6,246 nucleotides of DNA from Clostridia bacterium (GTDB lineage Bacteria > Bacillota > Clostridia > Oscillospirales > CAG-272), in contig JAFXFQ010000202.1 in assembly GCA_017520365.1 (NCBI GenBank), positions 1 through 6,246 on the forward strand. Reading direction: 5' to 3'. Of this stretch, positions 1 through 6,053 are shown piece by piece. The notes beneath the pieces were generated by a model. The model saw only the letters and a program-made list of their open reading frames with translations, was not told where the DNA came from and ran no database searches. Numbering within the stretch: the first letter of the stretch is position 1; every line of letters starts with the position of its first letter. Position numbers and translations under genes: made by a program.

Positions 1-537
1 ATCATTTCAGACGATCCTGTTATGGAAAAGATGCTGACGGCAGTCCTTTCCCCTGCATTTATCACCGTTTCGGGAGAGGCGGCAATCACCGTGGTATGCA
101 CGGAGGGCGAGCTTCCCGGGATATCGGGCCCCTGCATCTACGTGGGCCGCGGTCCCATTAAGGAAAAAGACGGTATCTGCATTTTGGAAAGACCTCTCGA
201 CATTGAGCTTTTTTATCGCACCTGCCTTGAGATGTGCCGCAGTACCTTTCTCTCACGGGGAGGATGGAGCTATGACAAAACGGCCCAAACAGCCTCATTC
301 AACGGGAAACGCACATCCCTTACAGAAAAAGAGGGTCAGCTTTTTGCCCTTCTTTTGTCCCGAATCGGCGAATGTATACCAAGATCTGAGATAGAGAGCT
401 CCCTTTGGGAGGACAGTCCCCAAAGCAACAGCGCCGACGTTTACGTCTGCCTCCTCAGGAAAAAGCTTGAAGGGCTTGCAGGTCCGGGAGTTCTTATCAG
501 CGTGCGAGGCACGGGCTATATGCTGAAAAAACAGTAA
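1..537 (+). CDS. OmpR-type winged-helix regulator with degenerate receiver-like N-terminus (5' end missing)
   Basis: The reading frame is open through the left edge, so the ATG at 22 is probably internal. The upstream in-frame residues IISDDPV read like strand 1 and the acidic pair of a response-regulator receiver. Counting from the ATG at 22, the C-terminal part (about residues 94-171) is a typical OmpR/PhoB winged helix: TSLTEKE, a recognition helix ending CLLRKKL, and a wing ending VRGTGYML. The N-terminal part keeps receiver landmarks (LPGISG after strand 3; ILERPLDIELF matching the usual strand 5 K-P motif with Lys replaced by Arg). However, the acidic pair and this motif are only about 61 residues apart, against about 95 in a standard receiver, so several helices are missing. 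The usual phospho-acceptor Asp aligns with Glu28. Inferred role: a cytoplasmic DNA-binding regulator probably not controlled by ordinary phosphorylation. The target is unknown. It ends 23 bases before thiI on the same strand. Confidence 0.8.
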   Translation: MISDDPVMEKMLTAVLSPAFITVSGEAAITVVCTEGELPGISGPCIYVGRGPIKEKDGICILERPLDIELFYRTCLEMCRSTFLSRGGWSYDKTAQTASFNGKRTSLTEKEGQLFALLLSRIGECIPRSEIESSLWEDSPQSNSADVYVCLLRKKLEGLAGPGVLISVRGTGYMLKKQ

Positions 538-560
538 ACCTTCAAAGGAATGGTCATTTT

Positions 561-1778
561 ATGAAAGAAGTTATACTTTGTAAGTATGGAGAAATAATCC
601 TCAAGGGCTCCAACAAGGGCTCCTTTGAGGCTATGCTCCTCAAGGAGCTTAAAAGAAGAGTAAAATACGTCGGCGGTTTCTCTGTCCGCTACGCTCAATC
701 CACAGTTTACGTAGAGCCTGAGGATGATTTTGCTGACATCGACGAGATGTACGAGCAGGTAAAAAAGGTCTTCGGCTTTGCCAGCGTGACAAGAGCCGCA
801 GTTTGCGAAAAAACCATGGAGGCTATCTGCAAAACAGCCCGGGAGTACCTCCCCGAAAAGCTGAGAGGATACAAGAACTTCCGCTGTGAAGCAAAGAGAA
901 GCGACAAGAAATTCCCCCTCGAAAGCCCCGAGATCGCAGCACAGGTAGGCGGCGTTATCCTTGAGGCAATGGGCGGGGGCATCAAGGTAAAGCTCAAGGA
1001 TGCAGACATTAACGTCCGCATCGAGGTCCGCGATAAGGCGGCATATATCCACGCAGGTCAGGAGGCAGGCGCCGGAGGTATCCCTCTCGGATGCGGCGGC
1101 CGCGGTCTTCTTCTCCTCTCCGGCGGCATTGACAGCCCCGTTGCAGGATATATGATGGCAAAAAGAGGCCTTTATATCGATGCCCTCCACTTTGAATCCT
1201 TCCCCTATACCAGCGAAAGAGCCCGCGAAAAGGTGCTCACCCTGGCAAAGGAGCTTTGCGAATACTGCGGCCGCATACGCGTTCACGTCATATCCCTCAC
1301 GGAGATACAGGAAGCTCTCCGCGACAACTGCAATGAGGAGTATTTTACCCTTCTCCTTCGCCGCTGTATGATGGAGCTTTCCAATAAGGTAGCCGAGGAG
1401 GGTGATTATCAGTGCCTTATCACCGGCGAAAGCCTCGGTCAGGTAGCAAGCCAAACCATGGGCGCCCTTGCAGTAACCGACTGCGTTGCAAATATCCCCG
1501 TTCTTCGTCCCTGTATCGGCCTCGATAAGGAGGAGATCGTCGTTCGCTCCAGAACGATCGGCACATTTGACACCTCCGTTCTGCCCTACGAGGACTGCTG
1601 CACAGTATTCACACCCCGTCATCCCAAAACTCGCCCCGAAATTGAAAAGGTCCTCGCAGAGGAAGAGAAGTTTGCCAGAGCAGAGCTCCTTGAAAAAGCA
1701 TGGGAGAGCCGTTACGCCGTGACCGTAAGCCAGTTCGACAGTGAGTTCAGATATGAATACAGAAATACAGAAGCTTAA
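561..1778 (+). CDS. thiI: tRNA 4-thiouridine synthase (tRNA sulfurtransferase) ThiI, short form
   Basis: ThiI adenylates U8 of tRNA and installs sulfur to give 4-thiouridine. In some bacteria it also supplies sulfur for the thiamine thiazole. This 405-residue protein has the family's layout: an N-terminal ferredoxin-like region beginning with KYGEIILKGSNKGSFE, a THUMP region (about 60-165), and an ATP-pyrophosphatase domain with the PP-loop SGGIDS at 187-192. TGESLGQVASQT lies at 288-299 and PYEDCCTVFTP, with the conserved Cys346/Cys347, at 342-352. It stops where the enterobacterial rhodanese domain would begin. This is the usual Firmicutes form, which takes sulfur from a dedicated cysteine desulfurase by a route not needing the rhodanese cysteine. 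No desulfurase gene is in the window. The ATG at 561 has AAAGGA at 544-549 and is supported by the family N-terminus. The 3' end overlaps the next gene by 26 bases. Identification is secure. Confidence 0.96.
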   Translation: MKEVILCKYGEIILKGSNKGSFEAMLLKELKRRVKYVGGFSVRYAQSTVYVEPEDDFADIDEMYEQVKKVFGFASVTRAAVCEKTMEAICKTAREYLPEKLRGYKNFRCEAKRSDKKFPLESPEIAAQVGGVILEAMGGGIKVKLKDADINVRIEVRDKAAYIHAGQEAGAGGIPLGCGGRGLLLLSGGIDSPVAGYMMAKRGLYIDALHFESFPYTSERAREKVLTLAKELCEYCGRIRVHVISLTEIQEALRDNCNEEYFTLLLRRCMMELSNKVAEEGDYQCLITGESLGQVASQTMGALAVTDCVANIPVLRPCIGLDKEEIVVRSRTIGTFDTSVLPYEDCCTVFTPRHPKTRPEIEKVLAEEEKFARAELLEKAWESRYAVTVSQFDSEFRYEYRNTEA

Positions 1779-2181
1779 GGAGGCCAGAATGGCCCTGAGA
1801 GGTGCCGTTCGATGTGCGGCATATAACAGCACGGGCCTCCACCTTTCCGAGGAAAAGGGCATACGCCCGATGCTCCTTTGGCTTGAAGAGGACCCCGAGT
1901 TTCTCAAGGGTGCATCCGTTGCCGACAAAATAGTGGGCCGCGCCGCCGCGATGATAATGATATATGCAGGTGTTAAGGAAGTATATGCCTCCGTTATCTC
2001 CAACGCCGCCATTGAGATACTGAAGGAAGCGGACATATCCGTTACATACTCCATGAGCGCCATTGCCATATCAAACAGACGCGGCGACGGTATCTGCCCC
2101 ATGGAACGGGCAGTTGCGCCCATCAAGGACCCTGAGGCCGCCTATAAAGCCCTTCGGGAAAAGGTTTTTTCTGAGAATTAA
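1753..2181 (+). CDS. DUF1893 / TM1506-like protein (deaminase-type fold, function unknown)
   Basis: A 142-residue soluble protein that I recognise as the DUF1893 family (Thermotoga TM1506-like). This family is described as sharing the cytidine-deaminase-like fold, but no established reaction is known to me. Supporting motifs are KGIRPMLLWL, the central ADKIVGRAAA at 57-66, VYASVIS, and a C-terminal block ICPMERAV with Cys115 and Glu118. No signal peptide or membrane segment is visible. Two starts compete. The ATG at 1753 lies inside thiI and keeps the N-terminal helix (EIQKLKEARMAL) that the family normally carries. The ATG at 1789 has a much stronger ribosome site (TAAGGAGG, 1776-1783, 5-base spacing) but would remove that helix. 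I chose 1753 on family architecture; a GTG at 1741 is also in frame. The overlap with thiI implies translational coupling. A role tied to tRNA sulfuration or nucleotide metabolism is only a guess from position. Confidence 0.82.
   Translation: MNTEIQKLKEARMALRGAVRCAAYNSTGLHLSEEKGIRPMLLWLEEDPEFLKGASVADKIVGRAAAMIMIYAGVKEVYASVISNAAIEILKEADISVTYSMSAIAISNRRGDGICPMERAVAPIKDPEAAYKALREKVFSEN
1776..1783 (+). promoter_or_regulatory. Strong Shine-Dalgarno that argues for an alternative start at 1789
   Basis: TAAGGAGG is a near-perfect anti-16S match overlapping the stop codon of thiI (TAA at 1776-1778), with five bases to the ATG at 1789. It sits downstream of the family-preferred start at 1753. It could drive a shorter second product (130 residues), reinitiation after thiI termination, or be the true start signal with the family's N-terminal helix lost. 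N-terminal peptide data would decide. Confidence 0.6.
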
Positions 2182-2203
2182 TTAAGGAAAGAGGATATAA
2201 ACT

Positions 2204-4531
2204 ATGTTCACCAACGACAACCACAAGATCGTATATGACAAGGGAGTGGGCGAAAACAAGAACTGGATCCTTTCCGAGGACCAGCTTTCTGTGCAGCGCC
2301 TTGCAAAGTGCGAGTCCATTATGTGCCAGGGTAACGGCTATATGTGCTTCAGAGGCGGCCTTTTCGAAGCTCCCTCCGAGGACGTAGGTCCCGTTACAAT
2401 GATCGCAGGCACGTTCAACCACCACGAGGGCGACGGTTGCACGATGCTTATCAACTCTGCCAACCCTCTCTCCACCATAGCTGTGATCAACGGCGAGAGA
2501 ATGGGCTATGACAATATAGACTATACTACCCATACCCGCTCCCTCAACCTCAGAAACGGTCTTCTCGAAAGACAGACCGAGTGGACAGGTAAGGACGGCG
2601 GCAAATATCTCTGCACGGAAAAGCGCCTTGTTTCCCTCAAGGACCGCCATCTTGCAGCTCAGAAGGTTACCATCACCGCAGTGAGCGACGACTGTGAGAT
2701 CACACTTTCCGCAGGTATCAACGGAAAGGACGAGCTTATCCGCATCAATCAGCACCTTGTTCCCGTAAGCACTGAGGCCTTCGGCGGAATCGTTGCCGTT
2801 AACACAAAAACAAGCCAGTCCGCAATCCGCATCGCAACCGTTGCAAGCGTTAAGTTCTCAAAATGCTCCGGAGAAAACAAGACTGAGCTCTACGATATTA
2901 CATACACCAAGGACGATCTTTGCGCATACGGCTCCGTGACCGTCAGCCTCAAGAAGGGCGAAAGCATCACAGTCAGCCGTAAGATCGCTATATTTACCAG
3001 CAGAGATCAGGGCAGAGATTCTCTCACCTCCAATCAGCTCTTCAGCCTTGCATATGAAAAGGTAAGATGCGAAAGAGAGCGCTGCATCTGCACACACCTC
3101 AAGGAGAGCGAGGAGGAGTGGACAGAGCGCATCTGGCAGAACCGCGACGTTGTTATCGAGGGTGCTGACTGCGACCAGCTGGCTCTCAGATTTGCCATCT
3201 ATCACCTGACAGCAATGTCCCCCGTTCACGATAACAGAATGAATATTGCCGCAAAGGGTCTCTCCGGCCCCGGATATTACGGCCATACCTTCTGGGATAC
3301 AGAGATCTATATGCTCCCCTACTTTATCTTTGCAGCCCCCAAGGAGGCAAGAAGCCTTCTTGAGTATCGCTACAACTGCCTTGATGCCTGCCGTGACCAC
3401 GCTCACAAAACAGGATTTACCGGAGCACGTTTCCCTTGGGAGGCTGCCTGGATCACAGACGGCGAGGCAACACCCGTCATCTACAACACAGGTGACTACG
3501 AGATCCATATCACAGCAGACGTGGCATTCGGTGTTCACTATTACAATATGGTGACCGGCGACGAGGACTTCATGGAAAAGTGCGGTTACGAGCTTCTCCT
3601 TGACTGCGCAAGATTTTGGCCCTCCAGAGTAACATATAATGCCGAAAAGGACCAGTATGACATCCTTAACGTCATTGGTGCCAACGAATATAAGGAAAAC
3701 GTTGACAACAACGCCTATACAAACTATATGGTCCATCAGAATATCCGTCTGGCAGTTGAATACACGGATATGCTGAAAAAGGATAAGCCCGAAACGTATC
3801 AGCGCCTTAACGAGCTTCTAGACCTTGAGAGCGCATACGATAAGTGGACTCTCCTCCTCGAAAAGCTCTATCTCCCCCGCGAAAACGAGGACGGCATCAT
3901 TCCCGAGGACGATACTTTCCTTTCTCTCCCCAAGGTAACCGAAAACGGAATCTCCGCTTCTCTTGACCCCACCATCCGCGAGAGGATCAACAATCTCGGC
4001 GGTTTCTTGGAAGTAATGATCTGCAAGCAGGCAGACGTTGTTGCCCTCCTTTACATGATGGAGGACCTCTTCACCCCGGAAACAAAGGTAAAAAACTTCT
4101 ATTTCTACGAGGAGTGCTGCATCCACGACTCCAGCCTTTCCCTCTCCACCTTCTCCGCACTTGCGGCAGACTTAAAGGAGAAGAAGATGGCATACGATCT
4201 CTTTGAAAGGGCAACTATGATCGATATGGGCAACGTAATGTGGTCATCCAACGAGGGTATGCACGCCGCATCTCTCGGCGGAATCTGGCAGTGCGCAGTT
4301 CTCGGCTTCGGCGGTGTTCGCCGTTACGGAAAAGAGCTTCGTATCGATCCCAACCTCCCCGATGCCTGGAAGAGCCTTTCCTTTGTCATCAAGTGGCACG
4401 GTCAGCGCCTTGAGATCTACGTAGACCACGAATCTCTCTCCGTTGTAAACGTAACGGGAACAGCAGACGTTCAGTTTTTACATAAGGGACAGCTCTGCTC
4501 AGTGGGTGAAGGAATTACGATCAAGCTTTAA
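2204..4531 (+). CDS. Glycoside hydrolase family 65 disaccharide phosphorylase (maltose/kojibiose/trehalose phosphorylase type)
   Basis: GH65 phosphorylases split alpha-glucosides with inorganic phosphate and inversion, giving beta-glucose 1-phosphate plus a second sugar. The 775 residues match the family length and layout: an N-terminal beta-sandwich (about 1-270), an (alpha/alpha)6 barrel (about 310-690) and a short C-terminal beta domain. Visible motifs are FWDTE at 363-367 in the substrate pocket, GANEYKENVDNNAYTN with the presumed general acid Glu495, KQAD at 608-611, and the phosphate-site elements HDSSLS at 641-646 and EGMHAAS with His687. The usual GPDEY is GANEY here. There is no signal peptide, so it is cytoplasmic. 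The start at 2204 has AGGAAAGAGGA at 2185-2195 and lies 22 bases after the DUF1893 gene. pgmB follows 42 bases downstream and uses the expected product, which supports phosphorylase over hydrolase. The disaccharide cannot be assigned from sequence reading; no transporter is adjacent. Confidence 0.92.
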   Translation: MFTNDNHKIVYDKGVGENKNWILSEDQLSVQRLAKCESIMCQGNGYMCFRGGLFEAPSEDVGPVTMIAGTFNHHEGDGCTMLINSANPLSTIAVINGERMGYDNIDYTTHTRSLNLRNGLLERQTEWTGKDGGKYLCTEKRLVSLKDRHLAAQKVTITAVSDDCEITLSAGINGKDELIRINQHLVPVSTEAFGGIVAVNTKTSQSAIRIATVASVKFSKCSGENKTELYDITYTKDDLCAYGSVTVSLKKGESITVSRKIAIFTSRDQGRDSLTSNQLFSLAYEKVRCERERCICTHLKESEEEWTERIWQNRDVVIEGADCDQLALRFAIYHLTAMSPVHDNRMNIAAKGLSGPGYYGHTFWDTEIYMLPYFIFAAPKEARSLLEYRYNCLDACRDHAHKTGFTGARFPWEAAWITDGEATPVIYNTGDYEIHITADVAFGVHYYNMVTGDEDFMEKCGYELLLDCARFWPSRVTYNAEKDQYDILNVIGANEYKENVDNNAYTNYMVHQNIRLAVEYTDMLKKDKPETYQRLNELLDLESAYDKWTLLLEKLYLPRENEDGIIPEDDTFLSLPKVTENGISASLDPTIRERINNLGGFLEVMICKQADVVALLYMMEDLFTPETKVKNFYFYEECCIHDSSLSLSTFSALAADLKEKKMAYDLFERATMIDMGNVMWSSNEGMHAASLGGIWQCAVLGFGGVRRYGKELRIDPNLPDAWKSLSFVIKWHGQRLEIYVDHESLSVVNVTGTADVQFLHKGQLCSVGEGITIKL

Positions 4532-4573
4532 GCAGATGATGCAAAAGCTACAACAATGTAAAGGAAGATCATT

Positions 4574-5224
4574 ATGAAAACAAAAGCTATAATTTTTGAC
4601 CTTGACGGTGTTATCACCGACTCTGCCAAGTACCATTTTGAAGCTTGGAAAGAGCTTGCAGACCGCCTCGGCTATAAATTTGACGAGAATGACAACGAGC
4701 GTCTCAAGGGCGTTTCCCGTCTTGATTCTCTTAATATCATTCTTGAGATCAATAATGCACTCGATGCATTCACCCTCGAGGAAAAGGAGGATATGTGCAC
4801 CGAGAAGAACGATAACTACGTTAATCTCATCGCAAAGGTGACTCCCGAGGATATCCTCCCCGGTATCGCTAAGTTTATGGCTGATGCAAAGGCTCAGGGC
4901 CTCAAGCTTGCAGTTGCATCCGTTTCAAAAAATGCACCCGCGCTTCTCACATCCCTCGGTATCATCAATGAGTTTGACTACATCGCAGATGCAAGAAAGA
5001 TCACAAAGTCCAAGCCCGATCCCGAGATATTCTCCGTTTGCGCCGAGTCTCTCGGCATCGCACCCGAGGATTGCATCGGCGTTGAAGACTCTCAGGCAGG
5101 CATCGAGGCTATCCACGCAGCGGGAATGAAGTCTATCGGTATCAATGTTACCGTTACAAGCATCACCCCCGACCTTCCCCTGAAGTCCACCGCAGAGCTT
5201 GATTTTGCAGCAATGGTAGAATAA
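4574..5224 (+). CDS. pgmB: Beta-phosphoglucomutase (HAD superfamily)
   Basis: Converts beta-glucose 1-phosphate to glucose 6-phosphate through beta-glucose 1,6-bisphosphate, feeding the GH65 product into glycolysis. The 216 residues are close to the 221 of the Lactococcus enzyme, and all key residues can be located. The HAD motif FDLDGV carries the phosphorylated nucleophile Asp9 and the acid/base Asp11. His21 follows, then the cap-domain hallmark LKGVSRLDSL with Arg49. SVSKN at 116-120 carries Ser116, SKPDP carries Lys147, and VEDSQAG carries the metal ligands Glu171/Asp172. The cap domain covers roughly residues 16-88. LKGVSR and the DGVITDS loop separate it from general HAD phosphatases. 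The start at 4574 has AAAGGAAG at 4560-4567 with 6-base spacing. It is co-directional with the phosphorylase gene and almost certainly co-transcribed. The protein is soluble and cytoplasmic. Confidence 0.96.
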   Translation: MKTKAIIFDLDGVITDSAKYHFEAWKELADRLGYKFDENDNERLKGVSRLDSLNIILEINNALDAFTLEEKEDMCTEKNDNYVNLIAKVTPEDILPGIAKFMADAKAQGLKLAVASVSKNAPALLTSLGIINEFDYIADARKITKSKPDPEIFSVCAESLGIAPEDCIGVEDSQAGIEAIHAAGMKSIGINVTVTSITPDLPLKSTAELDFAAMVE

Positions 5225-5232
5225 AAAACCGT

Positions 5233-5256
5233 AACGGGCGCCTTCAGGCGCCCGTT
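5233..5256. terminator. Perfect 10-bp hairpin after pgmB; T-tract only on the minus strand
   Basis: AACGGGCGCC (5233-5242) pairs perfectly with GGCGCCCGTT (5247-5256) around a TTCA loop, eight bases after the pgmB stop. The plus strand lacks a following T-run (CAGACTATCG), whereas A6 before the stem gives T6 after it on the minus strand. As drawn it is a canonical intrinsic terminator only for leftward transcription. For pgmB it is probably a weak terminator or a 3'-end stabilising hairpin. Confidence 0.65.
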
Positions 5257-5332
5257 CAGACTATCGAAAAAGGCGCAGACCGCAAAAGTGTCAAAACAAA
5301 GACAGCCAAGTTTTAGCTTTAACCGTAATTTG

Positions 5333-5341
5333 TGCTATAAT
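5333..5341 (+). promoter_or_regulatory. Extended -10 promoter for the pnuC leader
   Basis: TGCTATAAT combines a consensus TATAAT (5336-5341) with the TGn extension. The -35 region is poor: the best candidate is TTAGCT at 5313-5318 with a 17-base spacer, and an extended -10 can compensate for this. Transcription would start at about 5347-5350, giving a leader of about 100 nt. Location after the pgmB hairpin and before a regulated leader supports it being real. Confidence 0.7.
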
Positions 5342-5377
5342 ATAAAAAAACAAACATAACTGCCACCGGGTAGTGAA

Positions 5378-5407
5378 ATGCATCAGCATTCGTTAACACA
5401 TCGTTAG
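5378..5407 (+). CDS. Possible leader peptide MHQHSLTHR (tentative)
   Basis: An ATG at 5378 opens a nine-codon frame ending in TAG at 5405-5407, with three His codons among nine. It lies wholly within the switch region, where ribosome position could influence folding. The ribosome site is weak: only GGG at 5368-5370, seven bases upstream. The ATG is also inside the AATGC stem. It may be chance. It is listed because the overlap with a terminator/antiterminator switch is the layout of peptide-dependent attenuators. Confidence 0.2.
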   Translation: MHQHSLTHR

Positions 5408-5440
5408 GTCTTAGAAGATGTGTTCGCGAATGCTTTTTTT
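5385..5440 (+). terminator. Intrinsic terminator between leader and pnuC
   Basis: Outer stem AGCATTCG (5385-5392) with CGAATGCT (5427-5434), 8 bp perfect. Inner stem AACACATC (5395-5402) with GATGTGTT (5417-5424), 8 bp perfect. A 2x2 internal loop separates them, and a 14-base loop (5403-5416) caps the structure. It is followed directly by a T-run (5434-5440). The GGAGG of pnuC begins at the next base, so the terminator must be bypassed for expression. Its 5' arm overlaps the antiterminator hairpin. Confidence 0.85.
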
Positions 5441-5445
5441 GGAGG
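5441..5445 (+). promoter_or_regulatory. Shine-Dalgarno that fixes the pnuC start
   Basis: GGAGG follows the terminator T-run immediately and is five bases from the ATG at 5451. It rules out the in-frame ATG at 5418, which lies inside the terminator stem, and is better spaced for 5451 than for the ATG at 5460. Confidence 0.85.
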
Positions 5446-5450
5446 TCCAT

Positions 5451-6053
5451 ATGAAAACAATGCGCAGCTATTTTTCCAAGGCAGAGATCCTGCTGTGGTC
5501 GGTATCCGTGCTTTTTATAACCGTATCCTTCTGTATTTTTGACCGCGAAAGCCTCTTAACGCTGGCAGCTTCGCTTATCGGAGTGACCTCCCTTTTATTT
5601 AATGCAAAGGGGAATCCCGTCGGCCAGGCACTGATGATAGTTTTCAGCCTGCTGTACGGCATCATCTCCTATACCTTTTCATATTACGGAGAAATGATCA
5701 CATATCTTGGAATGACTATGCCAATGGCGTTGTTTGCTTTGATTTCCTGGCTCAGAAATCCGTATAACGGAAACAAGGCAGAGGTCAAGGTAAACAGCAT
5801 CGGTAAAAAAGAGCAGATCTTTATGTGGCTGTTAACGATTGCCGTGACAGTTGTATTCTATTTTATACTGGAGCATTATAATACAGCAAATATCGTTCCC
5901 GGCACCCTGTCGGTAACAACAAGCTTTCTCGCAGTATACTTGACGTTTCGCAGGTGCCCAACCTTTGCATTGGCATACGCCTCCAATGATATAATTCTCA
6001 TCATTCTGTGGATAATGGCAAGCTGCATTAATCATTTCAAATTTTTGAACTAG
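5451..6053 (+). CDS. pnuC: PnuC-family nicotinamide riboside/vitamin transporter, C-terminus replaced at a junction
   Basis: PnuC proteins are small inner-membrane facilitators, mostly for nicotinamide riboside; relatives move thiamine or riboflavin. The 200-residue reading frame is strongly hydrophobic, with about six membrane segments. It shows family landmarks: LIGVTSLLFNAKGNPVGQ, LLYGIISYTFSYYGEM, MPMALFALISWLRNPY, VTTSFLAVYLTFRR and YASNDIILIILWIMAS. Intact relatives continue for roughly 30-40 more residues through a last helix with an ND..G...W signature. Here homology ends at about residue 190 (nt 6021-6026), followed by an unrelated tail INHFKFLN whose codons are antisense to an FtsX-like gene. 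The protein as read is therefore probably not the natural one. The start at 5451 is set by GGAGG at 5441. The gene has its own promoter and switchable leader. GC content is lower than in the upstream genes. The substrate is inferred from family only. Confidence 0.85.
   Translation: MKTMRSYFSKAEILLWSVSVLFITVSFCIFDRESLLTLAASLIGVTSLLFNAKGNPVGQALMIVFSLLYGIISYTFSYYGEMITYLGMTMPMALFALISWLRNPYNGNKAEVKVNSIGKKEQIFMWLLTIAVTVVFYFILEHYNTANIVPGTLSVTTSFLAVYLTFRRCPTFALAYASNDIILIILWIMASCINHFKFLN
6021..6035. other. Probable chimeric or recombination junction
   Basis: Within about 15 bases, plus-strand PnuC homology ends and minus-strand FtsX homology begins, both in mid-domain. Composition shifts to about 30% GC. 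No inverted terminal repeats, tRNA or recombinase gene are visible at the point. An assembly chimera or contig-end artefact is the simplest explanation; a genuine rearrangement is possible. Confidence 0.65.

Larger units (their letters stand above)
5360..5440 (+). ncRNA. Candidate riboswitch or attenuator leader of pnuC
   Basis: This leader can form two exclusive structures. In one, AATGC (5377-5381) pairs with GCATT (5386-5390) around ATCA, optionally extended by GTG (5373-5375) with CAC (5397-5399) across an asymmetric CGTTAA bulge. In the other, AGCATTCG (5385-5392) is captured by CGAATGCT (5427-5434) in a long terminator. The shared GCATT segment makes this a classical terminator/antiterminator switch. 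PnuC genes are known targets of NAD+-II (pnuC motif) riboswitches, so an NAD+ or nicotinamide-related ligand is the best guess. I cannot confirm a match to that consensus by eye. I see no TPP-type CUGAGA element or FMN-type multi-stem element. A peptide-based attenuator is an alternative because a nine-codon frame overlaps the region. Confidence 0.55.

Noticed and set aside
203..394. 63-codon plus-strand frame inside the regulator gene
   Set aside because: Out-of-frame shadow of the winged-helix regulator, without a domain or ribosome site.
516..2126. 536-codon minus-strand open frame opposite thiI and the DUF1893 gene
   Set aside because: It is antisense to two confidently identified genes. 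It is Cys/Ala-rich with no recognisable domain, and it is explained by plus-strand codon bias that rarely creates stops in this antisense frame.
2123..2755. 210-codon minus-strand open frame at the start of the GH65 gene
   Set aside because: Antisense shadow overlapping two real genes, with no recognisable motifs.
2858..3736. 292-codon minus-strand open frame inside the GH65 gene
   Set aside because: Complete antisense overlap with catalytic-domain coding. The hydrophobic Val/Cys-rich translation is typical of antisense shadows, and there is no ribosome site or family motif.
5391..5406. Direct repeat CGTTA-ACACAT-CGTTA
   Set aside because: Five-base repeats are expected by chance, and both copies lie in RNA segments already explained by the switch pairing.
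5345..5440. TPP or FMN riboswitch upstream of the transporter (as for PnuT or PnuX/RibM relatives)
   Set aside because: No CUGAGA-type TPP core is present, and the leader is too short and lacks the multi-stem FMN layout.
5418..5450. Upstream in-frame ATG (5418) as the pnuC start
   Set aside because: It lies inside the terminator stem, has no ribosome site and adds 11 residues not typical of the family. The GGAGG at 5441 points to 5451.
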